From: Ophiodon elongatus
Taxonomy: Eukaryota > Chordata > Actinopteri > Perciformes > Hexagrammidae
Length of the DNA: 64,000 bases
NCBI GenBank assembly: GCA_016806645.1
Contig: JACSYO010000686.1
Span: forward strand, 373,501-437,500
Reading direction: 5' to 3'
Of the stretch, positions 43,385-53,115 are shown piece after piece. Position numbers and translations under genes: made by a program. Under the pieces are notes generated by a model. It made no database searches, was not told where the DNA came from, and saw only the letters and a program-made list of their open reading frames with translations. The number at the start of each line of letters is the position of its first letter. Within the stretch, counting starts at the first letter, position 1.

Positions 43385-44192
43385 TGTCTCCAGGAGCTTC
43401 AATTACCAAAACCTGTATTTGTAAGGGTCATTTGTGCAGGTAATGTTCATAATGGTTCCTGCATATGTACCAAGAAAAGAAAAGCAAGTGCAATATAGCT
43501 CTTTGAATACTGTAGCTTGAAGGATAATGTGAATTAATACCAGGCTTGTTTCTTACTTGTGCAATAGAACGTTTGAGAAATATCTTTGAATACGTCACTA
43601 CTTTGAGTATTTTAGGTCAGTTTATAGTGTTTATACAACTATTTTAAAATATTTTTTTTTGAAAAGGAAGCCATGTTTAAGTTGTATTGTTTAAGATCTA
43701 TTTATTTTTAAGTTGCAGTTTGCACAATAAAAATTGTTTACATTCTGCAACTGTTTCATGCATTCTGATTCCTTCATATATAATGTAACATTTTGTGGGG
43801 CCAAGCAAACAAAAACAATTTAAAAACAAACAAAAAAAGTAATTTAAATGGAGAAAAAATGTTTGTTGCTTTTTGGTTATACACATATGCAATGCTAATT
43901 ACTGTGTGGTATTTGTTATAAATGTATGTTGGTACATAGAGGGTGATGAGAAGCTGAACATGGAGGGACTTAGGACCCAGGGGAATGTAGGTGAAAAAAA
44001 CAGGAAGATATAGAACGGAAGACAGCCATGCCAGCGGTGAATGACTAGCGGTGAACAGCTGTTCAGTTGGTCGCAGTCCTTTTTTGCGTCAATGAATGAA
44101 TGTGTTTACTGGAAAAAAAAATACCGTGATATACCGTGAAACCGCCAGAATCTTACCGTGATATGAATTTTTGGCCATACCGCCCAGCCCTA
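43385..44192 (+). other. hAT 3' non-coding region and right terminus
   Basis: AT-rich 3' region. Bases 43906-43937 match 7131-7162. The last 100 bases contain repeated CCGTGATAT and ACCGTGA motifs, possibly subterminal transposase-binding sites, as is usual in hAT elements. It ends with the right inverted repeat at 44176-44192. Confidence 0.7.
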
Positions 44193-44244
44193 GTTGACCT
44201 CATCTGCTTCATCAGATGACTCCTCTAGCTTAGCTCCCTCTGTT

Positions 44245-44694
44245 TCACCATACTCCACCTCTGGTTCCTTCCTGCCTTCCTGGGCCTCTCAGGACAGGAC
44301 TGTCCCTGTGTTTTCTCTCGGTTATCACATGGATTTTGTCTTCCCAATATGAACTAAGCTTCCCGGGTCCCCCTCTGTCCTTGAAGTTCCGCACTAGTAC
44401 TCTACACCCTGGCTGTAGCTCCACTCCATAAGCTTTTCGGTCATATTGCTTCTTAGCTCTACTTTTCTTCCTCTGGACTGTCTGTGATGCTAGCCTGTAT
44501 GCCTCCTGCATCCTCTTTCTCCACTTACTTGCATATTCACTGTGAGAAGCGACCTGGTCAGTTGGTTTCAGGCCAAACATGTCAACAGGAAGTCTGGGGT
44601 TTCTACCATAGAGAAGGTAGTATGGGGCATATCCTGTTGCTTCACTGCGCGTACAGTTATACGCATGCACAACTTCTGTCAGATTTCTGAGCAT
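44245..44694 (-). pseudogene. gypsy A integrase C-terminal region
   Basis: The minus-strand frame has MLRNLTEVVHAYNCTRSEAT, YYLLYGRNPRLPVDMFG, YDRKAYGVELQPGCRVLVRN and GKLSSYWEDKIHVI, the GPF/chromodomain-type tail of gypsy integrases (A-YN-T--ATGYAPY-L--GR-PRLPVD). The frame is lost at about 44300, before the pol tail. Confidence 0.88.
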
Positions 44695-44710
44695 AGAAAG
44701 GAGTGTTCGA

Positions 44711-45110
44711 TTAAACCTCTACCTGACTGTTTCCAGCTGGGTGATAGGGTGCTGTGCGTGAACCTTGGATGCCACAGTATTCTTCGAGCTTGGAAAACAG
44801 TTTATTCTCAAATTCCCTGCCCTGGTCATGATGCAACTTGGCAGGAAATCCAAACTTGAGCACAAAGTCGCCAAATATCTTTTCAGCTGCAGTTTTTCCT
44901 GACTTGTTGGTACATGCGTATGCCTGCGTGAAGTGATCCATCACAATTAGGATGTCCTTCTTTACAGCTTTCCAGATGCAGGTAGTCTATTGAGACCATC
45001 TCAAAGGGTATGTGGTCACTATATTAACCAGCGGTGCTCTGGTTGGCCTGTTCGGACGCTTCCGTTTGAGGCAGCTGCACACATTGGTAACATAGTGCTC
45101 CACATCCTTT
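44711..45110 (-). pseudogene. gypsy A integrase catalytic core
   Basis: The minus strand shows MDHFTQAYACTNKSG with the first catalytic Asp, HDQGREFENKLFSKLEEY with the second, and APYHPAGNSQVEV with the position of the catalytic Glu. The core catalyses strand transfer of retroelement cDNA. It is frameshifted with respect to the C-terminal domain near 44700. A deleted duplicate lies at 35735-35912. Confidence 0.87.
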
Positions 45111-45136
45111 TGCATATGAGGCCAATAGAATCAATC

Positions 45137-45400
45137 TCAGATCAGGCTGAGTGTCCGTTCCACGCCGAGATGCCCCATTTCCTCATGTAGCTCCCTATAG
45201 ATCAGCTGATGGAATGCTGCAGGTAACACTAGTTGAGCTCGGGCCACTGACTTTCTATACAGGATACCATCTTCATTGACGTACAGCTTGTTTTTATCCC
45301 TCACTAGAAAAGAGATGTCATTGCGTCTGTCTCTTCCTCCCAGATGAGGCCACTGTCCTGTGATGACATACTCTCTCACCTTGTCAATGACTGGATCATC
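45137..45400 (-). pseudogene. gypsy A integrase H2C2 zinc-binding domain
   Basis: An 80-codon minus-strand frame: LYVNEDGILYRKSV, LVLPAAFHQLIYRELHEEMG and HLGVERTLSLI. The HX(3-4)H ligands lie in LHEEMGHLG. The two Cys ligands fall in the following sequence in a different frame. This is the canonical domain before the integrase core. Confidence 0.85.
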
Positions 45401-45509
45401 CCTCTTGTGCTTTCTTTAGGCTTTCAATGGAAACTTCTGCCACTGAGGATGTTATGTCTTCTTTTTCTTCGTCATTGCATGCTGCAGTGATGGTGACTGG
45501 ACACATCCA

Positions 45510-46070
45510 GGGCTCATGCTGGTGGAATTCCAATTGCAGTGCCTGTGTGACAGTTGTTACCACCTCGGGCTCCATTTCCTGTGTGCATGTGTTGGATGTA
45601 CTGCTCCATGTCAAGCGGCATCTGCGACAAGCTGTCAGCTTTCCCATTGGCTTTTCCGGGCCGATATTTGATTGAGAACCTAAAGTCTGCTAACTCCGCA
45701 ATCCACCTGTGAGTTATGGCATTCAGCTTTGCTGTTGTCAATACGTACGTAAAGGGATTATTGTCGGTTTAGACAACAAAAGCAGGTATAGTACAAGTAC
45801 TCCCTAAATCTTTCACAGATTGCCCACTTCATGGCTAAGAACTCTAGCTTTCCAGAGTGGAGGTGGTAGTTAGTTTCTGGAGCAGTTAGTGTTCTTCACC
45901 CATAACCGATGACAACCAACTTGCTTTGCTGCCTCTGGTATAGTACTGCACCAAGCCCCTGCTGAGAGGCATCACAGTGCAACACAAACGGATTCTCAAA
46001 GTCTGGGTAACCTAGGAGTGGTGGACGCGGCAGGTGCTCTAGAAGCTGGCAGAGCACTTCCTGATGTTGT
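45510..46070 (-). pseudogene. gypsy A RNase H domain
   Basis: Minus-strand blocks: PFVLHCDASQQGLGAVLYQR near 45990-45930, KLEFLAMKWAICERF near 45845-45800, then after a stop an NAITHRWIAELADFRFSIKY block and RPGKANGKADSLSQMP near 45660-45610. These are the conserved RNase H steps up to the R.G..N..AD.LSR motif. Several stops and shifts interrupt it. Confidence 0.87.
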
Positions 46071-46071
46071 T

Positions 46072-46384
46072 CTATCCAGATGATAGGCTGGCTTGAGGGT
46101 AGCTGGACCTCTTACGTTTTCCTTTGCTCCTATTTGCACTTGATCCTTGAACTCGGTTACCTGGCGTTTTCTCAGTGGACAGCAGATTGTATAGCGGCTT
46201 GGCTATGCGTGAACAGTTTGGGATGTATGGCCGGTAGTAGGACAGGAATCCTAACATTTTCCTCAAGTCGCCGACAGTCTCAGGTTTGCGGTCTTTTAGT
46301 GCATGTACTGGTGCTATTTCTGCTGAATCCATGCAATAGCCATCTTTCGACACACAATCTTCCCTAAGAATCGCACTTTGTCTT
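46072..46384 (-). pseudogene. gypsy A reverse transcriptase thumb
   Basis: The minus strand shows an SKDGYCMDSAEIAPVHALKD block and ETVGDLRKMLGFLSYYRPYI with CSRIAKPLYNLLS, the standard link between RT and RNase H in gypsy elements. The RT palm upstream is missing because an LTR in the opposite orientation begins at 46385. Confidence 0.87.
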
Positions 46385-46727
46385 TGTGGTAGCGGGGCGT
46401 GGTTGGGCTCAGCTGCAGAGGGACCTGAGTGGGGGAGTGGTTCAGGGAACGGTGCCGGGAGAGGTCTAATCAGCCTCAGCTGCAGGCAATCTGGGATTGT
46501 GTCTCTCCCCTTTAAAAACTGTGAGAACGACGGAGGAGCAGAGGGGAGCGAGAGAGCAGGAGTCATAGTCTACCAGAGTGGCAGAGTGGACGAAGCCGGA
46601 ACAGTCGGGAGAGCACACGCCCAGGCAGCCTCTGCAGTATCCGCGACTATAATAATAATAATAAACAATAAACACCTTGAGAACCCCGATTCGAGTGTGC
46701 GACCTTCATTGTGCTGCCCGAGACTCA
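46385..46727 (+). repeat. LTR (343 bp) of another retroelement
   Basis: Begins TGTGGTAGCGGGGCGTGGTT, has a TATA-like CCTTTAAAAAC near 46509 and AATAAACAATAAA at 46660-46672, and ends GAGACTCA. The following TGGTAGTGACAG is in the position of a primer-binding site. Its start resembles the solo LTR at 37785. It interrupts gypsy A between gag and RT, but a clean target duplication was not found, so deletions have probably occurred around it. Confidence 0.65.
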
Positions 46728-46744
46728 TGGTAGTGACAGAGACC

Positions 46745-46985
46745 TTTTACAGTCTTTAAATACTTAACACTTTTTAGCTTCATCCTGTCCATGAGTTTTT
46801 CATCTGTCATGCTTTGTTCATCAAGATAAGGTTTAAGCTGAAACTTAATGTGGTTGCTTAACAACCCAGTGCTCACTGGCCACAAGAATTTCTCTGGATG
46901 AGCTCAGGACTGTATTGGTCATCTGACTCTCCCTCTATTGAACCAAGTAAAAGCCTTTCTTTCAACTCAATGGCTCTAAAGAAGA
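46745..46985 (-). pseudogene. Probable gypsy A gag fragment
   Basis: The minus strand, with two or three shifts, reads RLLLGSIEGESDDQYSP, then a TLSFQLKPYLDEQSMTDEKL block and MDRMKLKSV. L-P-L-D...TDE-L resembles the N-terminal part of some fish gypsy gag proteins from memory. Position and strand fit gypsy A. Weak, because gag is poorly conserved. Confidence 0.4.
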
Positions 46986-47055
46986 AGGTTTGAGGGGACT
47001 CACGACTCTCGTGTTATATTTACTAGCCTGTGATAGTGACAGTCTCTGAGACACG

Positions 47056-47890
47056 GGGTGCGTCCCAAGTCTCTTAACTGCATCCCCGTTTCCCTCACTT
47101 GCGCCTCTTGCAAAGAAACCATGCGAGGAGAGAGGAAACGAGGAAATATGTTTGAAGAGAAATGAGACGTCCTTTCCTCTGAAGCGTCACATGAAGCGAC
47201 GTCTGTTTCTGATGACGCCGGCTGCTGCTGTCAGTCGGTTTAACAGCTGGAGAGACTTTTGAAGGAGTTTGTGTCTGAACACATGATCAGTGTAACGGAT
47301 TTGTTTCCTGGTCCAGTTTTTAGCTAACAGTCCAATAAAAATCCACTTAAATATTTAAAAGAAATGATCGTATAATGTTTTCAGTTGATTTTATGGTGTT
47401 AAACTACTACTTATACTAATAAAGACACTGTTATCACTGTCAGAGTGGAGATGTTTTCTCTCTGTAGCCTGTTACCTGCACAAACTGCATTGTGTATTTA
47501 TACATAGTGTGTGGTATTTATATTGTGTTCTGTGTCCTGCTTATACACGCAGGGCAGATTTCTACCGGCGGAATGCGTTTCTTATTTATGAATTATTTGC
47601 GTCTGTATATTTTGAAATTCTGACTGAAGTTATTTTTAAATAACCCATATGATTATGGTTTCTCTTTTTTTTGTTTTTTAGAATCAATGTTTCAGATTAA
47701 ATTTAAATTATATAACTCATCAAAGCCGACACTCAGGAATGATCAGCCTCATGTGACAAAATGGAAATGATGATACATTACACATACATGTAAAAAGTGT
47801 TTCCTCTCTCTCAAGCTCTCTCCGATTTTAATTATGAATCAGAAAACAAATCAAATATATAACTTGAGTTTAATCTGTGATCCGTCTTTG
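47056..47890 (+). mobile_element. DNA transposon copy 2 (left TIR, right end lost)
   Basis: The left end GGGTGCGTCCCAAGTCTCTT is nearly the same as at 836. The copy runs without interruption through the site where the first copy carries a LINE (GAGAGACTTTTGAAGGAG at about 47251-47268), then follows 4293-4760 with indels. The homology fades near 47890, before the right inverted repeat. It serves as the 'empty site' for the nested LINE. Confidence 0.8.
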
Positions 47891-50394
47891 CTGCCGCGTC
47901 CAATCAAATAATTCTGCCCATGCATGAAAGGAAAGACCTCAAACATTCAAGTCTGGTTCTGTTCTGAAGGTAAACAATTTTACAATTGAATGTGTGCAAT
48001 GTGATTTTTTTAAAGGACGTTTGGTGATGCATAGTATGCGATTACAACACACTTTCTTTGTGGTTTTCTTCATAAAGAAAACACGGAGCAGGGTTATCAT
48101 ACATGCTGACACTACTAATATCTAGCGTGAGGTGGGTTTTCTGTGCTCTTGTGCTGCGTGTAATCTTCTGGGACGCAGGTAATTTCTTTCTCCCTCCTGT
48201 ATGAGTTAATTTGGTGTCCTCCATCTTAATGTAATTACCGTGGCCGGTTAGTTGGCACTGCTTCAACCTGCCATGTTAAAAAGGCCAACACCACTTGTGA
48301 TATTCCTTAATTCCTCCAATAAACAGCTTAACCACTTACCTCCCGGAAAAGAGTTGCAGAGCGTCCAGACAGCAGCAGCAGTCTTGACAGCTCACTTCAC
48401 GTCAACCTATCAGGTTCGCAGACATAAGGTATGAATAATCATGTTAGGTATGCATCTGCTCTCACGAGGTCTACAATCAGCTCCAGGTTTAACTCTTCTG
48501 CTCTCAATTCAGCTCCCAGATTGTGAGCCTCTCCCTGTCAAAGTTTGTTCTGCTGCACCCTCGGGTGGTGGACGACTGCTACGACACCTTCCTCAATGTC
48601 CACTTTATGTTCTCGAAGAGAAACGCCTCGTCTTTTTAAGAAGACATGTATGAAGCACATTCAGTCTGGGGACGCATTGACCTGGTGAGGGTCCCTGAGG
48701 AAAAGTTTACTACTGGGCCCAGACTGATCCCCCCCCGGACCCCCCATCTCACCCCTACATGAATTCATACAACACTATGGGACTCATACAAGCCACAGAG
48801 AGATATAAAGGACATCCTTTTGTTGGTTCAGCTCATATTGTTTCGCTGCATGTGCACAGCACAATTTTTTTAACTTTTAAGATGTCAGTAAACCAACCGT
48901 TTGCAAATCACATGCAATTCATATGGAGGAGGGCTCTATTAGAAAAAAATACAAAGGGAAGTTATTATTGTGAGAAATGATTAGTGTAATAATTCATACA
49001 CACATTAAAATATAGTCTTCATAATTATTGCAGGGACACCTACAGCAGAACACCTGCATTAATGTAGAAAATGAATAAGAACATTTTATATCAGAGAAGT
49101 GAGGACGCAGTCAGTCATGTAGATCAATATTTAGATGAGCATCATAACATTGTAATAAAACCCAAATATACATAGATAATATGTAAATATACAACAATTA
49201 CATGATTTGGAATGTTAAGAAAATGGAGGTGAAGGATTCCGTGGTTGCTAGGTTTCATCTCGGCGCATCATTAGTATTCGATCATCATCATTTAAACATT
49301 GCCTCAAACAGTCAAGAAAAGTAATTCTCAACTTTCCCTGGATGTATCTCTCGTTGTGTGGCTCCTCCTGAGGACTTGGTACTTCCCCAAGACAACGACA
49401 GACTCTCAGAGCCGGAGGAAGAGACACCACTGACTTCCATCATGGAAAATGTGAGATTTGAAAACTTTGAGCGTCTCCAGCGGGTTTCCGTGTGTTTAAC
49501 CGTTGAGATGCCGTCAAAGTTCACTGATGTTTTGTTCATGAACACCCCCACCACCCCGATGATAAAACTAGTTATTGTTATCATTAATATTATTCATATT
49601 ATCACTGTAAACAATGGAGGAGACTCTTGTTTCTACTATAATCATGCAAACTGTTTGGCTACTGGATAAGGTAGACTACAGTACATCTAGCTAGTTATTA
49701 TGAATACATTAAAATCACTGCCTGACTTAAAATAATCTGTTATCATATTATTATGTCTTTTATTAAATAATTATCATCACAAATTAGCTCATGTCACCCA
49801 GCTCCAAGCTAACACATTGACACTGGATGTTTAATTATAGACAATTATCAGTAGGTCCTCAACTCTAAAGTCCTTAAATTTTTATATTTTTTTATCTGAT
49901 ATCTTATATCTTATTATAAGATATTATTTCCATCAAAAAATGTATATTTAAACATCCAATATCAACGTGTCAGAAAATAACATGAAACTTGAAAATCTGC
50001 TGTTCTGGGACACTTTGAGGAAAATCAAGTAAACTATGTAATCTTAAACAAAATCCACTTTTGGCCTGTTCCCAGCCTGAAACATCTTTTGGGAGCATAA
50101 AAAGTGGAAATGCAGCTTTAAGCGGTAGTTCAGAAAGGAAGACTCTCTTTACACTCCTTTTCATTCCTAAATCTCTGTCTCTATTTCTCCCTGTGATTAC
50201 TCATCAGCTGATTAGTGGGCGTCCACTTTAAAGTAACCAACCAGATGCTGCACAATTTCCTTATTAAGCCAATCATATCGTTTCTGTCAAACTTTGTGGA
50301 GAAAAATAAAGGTTTGTTTATTCTACAGAAATATGTGCTGAAACAAAAATATACTGTTCAATCTCTCTGTAGGACTCACTACGTACAATATTAT
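47891..50394. other. Non-coding stretch with short motif-free frames
   Basis: No recognised domain. Around 48510-48760 one plus-strand frame (FVLLHPRVVDDCYDTFLNVH, then EDMYEAHSVWGRIDLVRVPE after a stop) has protein-like composition and may be a decayed exon or element. On the minus strand 49312-49584 an open 90-codon frame lacks motifs. The rest is AT-rich. Confidence 0.4.
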
Positions 50395-50645
50395 CATGAA
50401 AGAGCCCACCACAGAAAAACAATGTCGGACTCTGTTTTCTCTGGCCCTCTCCCAAATTTGGTCAGTAATGACATGTATAGCCGCATGTCATCATTCTACT
50501 GCTGGTTGTCCAGCAAACAATGTGGGCTTCATAGATAATTAGCAGACTTCCTGGGGAATACCTGGTCTGATAAGGAGTGACGGCATTCATCCCACTTTGG
50601 ATGGAGCAGATCTCATGTATGAAAATTTGACCCAGTTTATTTGAG
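50395..50645 (+). pseudogene. LINE ORF1 esterase (SGNH-like) remnant
   Basis: Reads SDSVFSGPLPNLVSNDMYSR, then a MSSFYCWLSSKQCGLHR part and, after a shift, WGIPGLIRSDGIHPTLDGAD and LMYENLTQFI before a stop. S-GPLP…FSR…WL…DGIHPT..GA is the pattern of the esterase domain found in ORF1 of CR1/L2-type LINEs; Asp and His of DGIHPT are the catalytic pair of SGNH hydrolases. It precedes the L2 ORF2 start in the expected order. Confidence 0.7.
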
Positions 50646-50890
50646 GACTTAATCCATGACAACCCAGAGTTCAGAACAGGAAGCAGAGTTGCAGTCTTAC
50701 AGCCTTCTCTGCACTTCCATTAGAGCAGTTACCCACCCAAAACTCTATCGAGACTGTGTCTAACCTACGGCCACTTAAATTCATTAAATCAAAAGGTAAC
50801 CAGAAGAGTTATAAAAAATAACCTCATGGAAGTTAACACCACTAACGCAACAGTGCAACAAAATAGGAGAATTAAATGTGGACTCTAAAA

Positions 50891-51177
50891 ACCAGATCCC
50901 CCCGACGGCCCCACGAGAGGGTCCAAGGGGTACACCTTGGTAAACTTTGGGGTACACTTTGCGGTACACAGTGCATTATCAAGAACGAATATAATTATGT
51001 TGCATATCAGATAAACAAGCAAAGCCCGGGCTACAAGATCATGTAAGCCATTTCTACATGCTCCAAACACAACTAAACAAGACCAACCAAATGCATAACC
51101 AAATATGAATATTCATATCTCGCCAGCGACTGGACTCGCCATATGTCGCCCTTGCACGAGTTAGCTTTATGCTACAT
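50891..51177 (-). repeat. Interspersed repeat with GGGGTAC motifs (copy 2)
   Basis: Inverse match to 11980-12290: GGGGTACACCTTGG, TTTGGGGTACACTTTGCGGT, CATTTCTACATGCTCCAAAC, AAGACCAACCAAATGCATA and TCGCCATATGTCGCC. It lies between two parts of an L2 copy. The L2 endonuclease is missing here, so the event combined insertion and deletion. No coding frame; class unknown. Confidence 0.7.
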
Positions 51178-51578
51178 AGTGCTAACTTTAGTCCGTCCCA
51201 GATTGATCATCTTATCGATAGTGATACAGGCTGACTGAGAATGACACTAGACTGTATAGCCCCTTTAAAAAATAAGATAATAAAACAAAGGTAGTTCGCT
51301 CCATGGTATAACCCTCAAACACACACAATAAAACAAACATTGCGATAGCTTGAAAGGATATGGCGTTTCACCAATTTAGAAGAATCTCAGTTAGTTTGGC
51401 AAGATAGTCTTTAAAACATATAAGAAGGCCCTCCGTAATGCCAGAGCAGCCTATTACTCATCAATAATAGAGAAAACAAAGAACAACCCCAGGTTTCTCT
51501 TTAGCACTGTAGCCAGGCTGACAGAGTCACAGCTCTGTTGAGCTGTGTATTCCAATAGACCTCAGTAGTAATAAATTC

Positions 51579-52210
51579 ATGAACTTCTTCAATGATAAGA
51601 TTGTAATTATTAGAGACAAGATTAATAATTTCTTGCCCTCAACCAGTACTGATCTATCCTCAAATAAAGTAACTTTAAAAACAGCTGTAAACCCTAGTAT
51701 ATATTTAGATGGCTTTTCTCCCATCGACCAATTGTCTTCAACAATTTCTACTTCTAAACCTTCTACCTGTCTCTTAGACCCCATCCCGACAAGGCTGCTT
51801 AAAGTTTTACCTTTCATTGGCACCTCTCTACTAGATATTATCAATCTGTCTTTACTAACAGGCCATGTACCACAGTCTTTCACAGTAGCTGTAATTAAAC
51901 ATCTCAAGAAGCCCACTATTGATCCAGAGGTGTTGGCTAACTATAGACTCGTCTCTAACCTTCCCTATCTCTCGAGCATCCTTACGAAAGTAGTCACAAA
52001 TCAGTTATGTGACTTTCTACATAATAGTTTATTTGAGGATTTTCTGTCAGGATTTAGAAAACACCACAGCACAGGTGAAAATTACTAATGACCTTCTAAT
52101 TGCATCAGATAAAGGACTTGTCTCCGTACTTGTCTTGTTAGACCTTAGTGCTGCGTTTGACAGCATTAACCATCACATCTTATTACAGAGACTAGCACAT
52201 TTGATTGGCA
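51579..52210 (+). pseudogene. L2 linker and reverse transcriptase N-terminal half
   Basis: The frame from 51579 gives MNFFNDKIVIIRDKINNFLP, STSKPSTCLLDPIPTRLLK, SLLDIINLSLLTGHVP and VLANYRLVSNLPYLSSIL. After a frameshift near 52070 it continues KITNDLLIASDKGLVSVLVL and LDLSAAFDSINHHILLQRL. It corresponds closely to 29724-30370 of the intronic L2. The YADD motif and everything after are missing. Confidence 0.85.
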
Positions 52211-53115
52211 TTAACTCTCTGGGGTCGACGCACGTGCCGGCGCGTTTTCGCAGTGTTTACTCAATGTTTATATTATTATCTTGATATAATATGGCACAGA
52301 GATATAGTTAAAATGTTTACGGAACCGTATCCTCTCCACTTCCGTGTCCTAATTCTCACAAGATCGTACGTGACTCACACAGCGCACCAGGAGCTTGGAC
52401 GTGACGTGTGATTTGTGGGTGTCGAGCTCCGCCTCTCACCGTCATTTGTGGATCCATGTGTCAGTCTACATTTTTGTATGAGACTAACCAAAGGACACTC
52501 AGGAAATCCCTAAGGACCTACCCACCACCTTACGCTACAGAAACACTGCAGTTTTCATTCAGTCGGCACCCGAGAGGTCAGAGAGAAGTGAAAAAGTACG
52601 AAGAGAAAGTTTACAGTTAGCGACGTACTTTCAGCGATATAGTAAATATTTTGTTTGAAAACAAAAACGGTTGTAATGTTCATATTTCATTTGCACACAT
52701 CCCATGATGCTTGATCACTAGTATGAAGTAATTACTCAGTCCCTCTAACAGTTGGTGGAAGTAGAGTGACAGACATCGCTTCTACTCAAAAAATAATATT
52801 GCAAAATGTGGTTCTTGACATTTATTATACATTTATCTACTATTTTATCCGTATATTCCACCGCTTTCGTGAACCTAAGTTTGGTAAACCAATTTCAAGC
52901 ACCAAAACAGTTTGTCCACATGACTACGGTATGTTTTCACAAGAGATTTGAAGAATTTCAAAAATTTGACTAAATTATGTCTTGCCTTAGGACAATTGGT
53001 GCTTCATTATATACATAGCTGAGATTGTTCTGCAAATTATCATATACAAACACATGGATATGTCTCATATGTAAGTACCTTTAAAGGTGAATTTAAGAAA
53101 ATATGTAAAAATCGA
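52211..53115 (+). mobile_element. piggyBac-like terminal sequence (one end recognised)
   Basis: The L2 sequence is cut at TTAA (52211-52214), followed by CTCTCTGGGGTCGACGCACG. A TTAA target followed by a CCTCTGGGGTC-like end is a pattern I remember for fish piggyBac elements, which insert at TTAA. No transposase core motif was found, and no matching end with TTAA occurs before the next LINE at 53115, so the element is incomplete or misassigned. Confidence 0.4.

Larger units (their letters stand above)
40776..44192 (+). mobile_element. hAT transposon with TIRs and 8-bp target duplication
   Basis: The left end TAGGGCTGTGCGGTATACCG and right end CATACCGCCCAGCCCTA are inverted repeats. GTTGACCT flanks both sides (40768-40775 and 44193-44200), the 8-base duplication expected for hAT. 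It encodes a BED zinc finger, part of a transposase and a C-terminal hATC domain. It is 3,417 bases long, of which 667 are a later solo LTR. It sits in the pol tail of a gypsy remnant. The transposase is broken, so the copy cannot move on its own. Confidence 0.93.
44193..46384 (-). mobile_element. Ty3/gypsy remnant A: RT thumb, RNase H and integrase
   Basis: On the minus strand the order is RT thumb (46384-46200), RNase H (46060-45650), integrase H2C2 zinc domain (45400-45140), catalytic core (45110-44711) and C-terminal domain (44694-44245). The pol tail lies beyond the hAT insertion (40767-40610). A gag-like piece is further upstream at 46745-46975. Frame changes between the domains show it is decayed. 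Confidence 0.88.
50646..52214 (+). mobile_element. L2-type LINE copy with inserted repeat, cut at a TTAA
   Basis: After the ORF1 esterase remnant the copy continues with the ORF2 leader (AAATAGGAGAATTAAATGTG, as at 28842). An interspersed repeat replaces or interrupts the endonuclease at 50891-51177. The linker and N-terminal RT follow (51178-52210). It stops at GGCATTAA, where piggyBac-like sequence begins. The RT shows FIGTSLLDIINLS, LANYRLVSNLP and LLDLSAAFDSINHH, with frameshifts at about 52070 and elsewhere. Confidence 0.8.

Noticed and set aside
48510..48760. Protein-like stretch with an internal stop
   Set aside because: Listed only in the non-coding note: no family recognised, no splice structure that rescues it, single stop inside.
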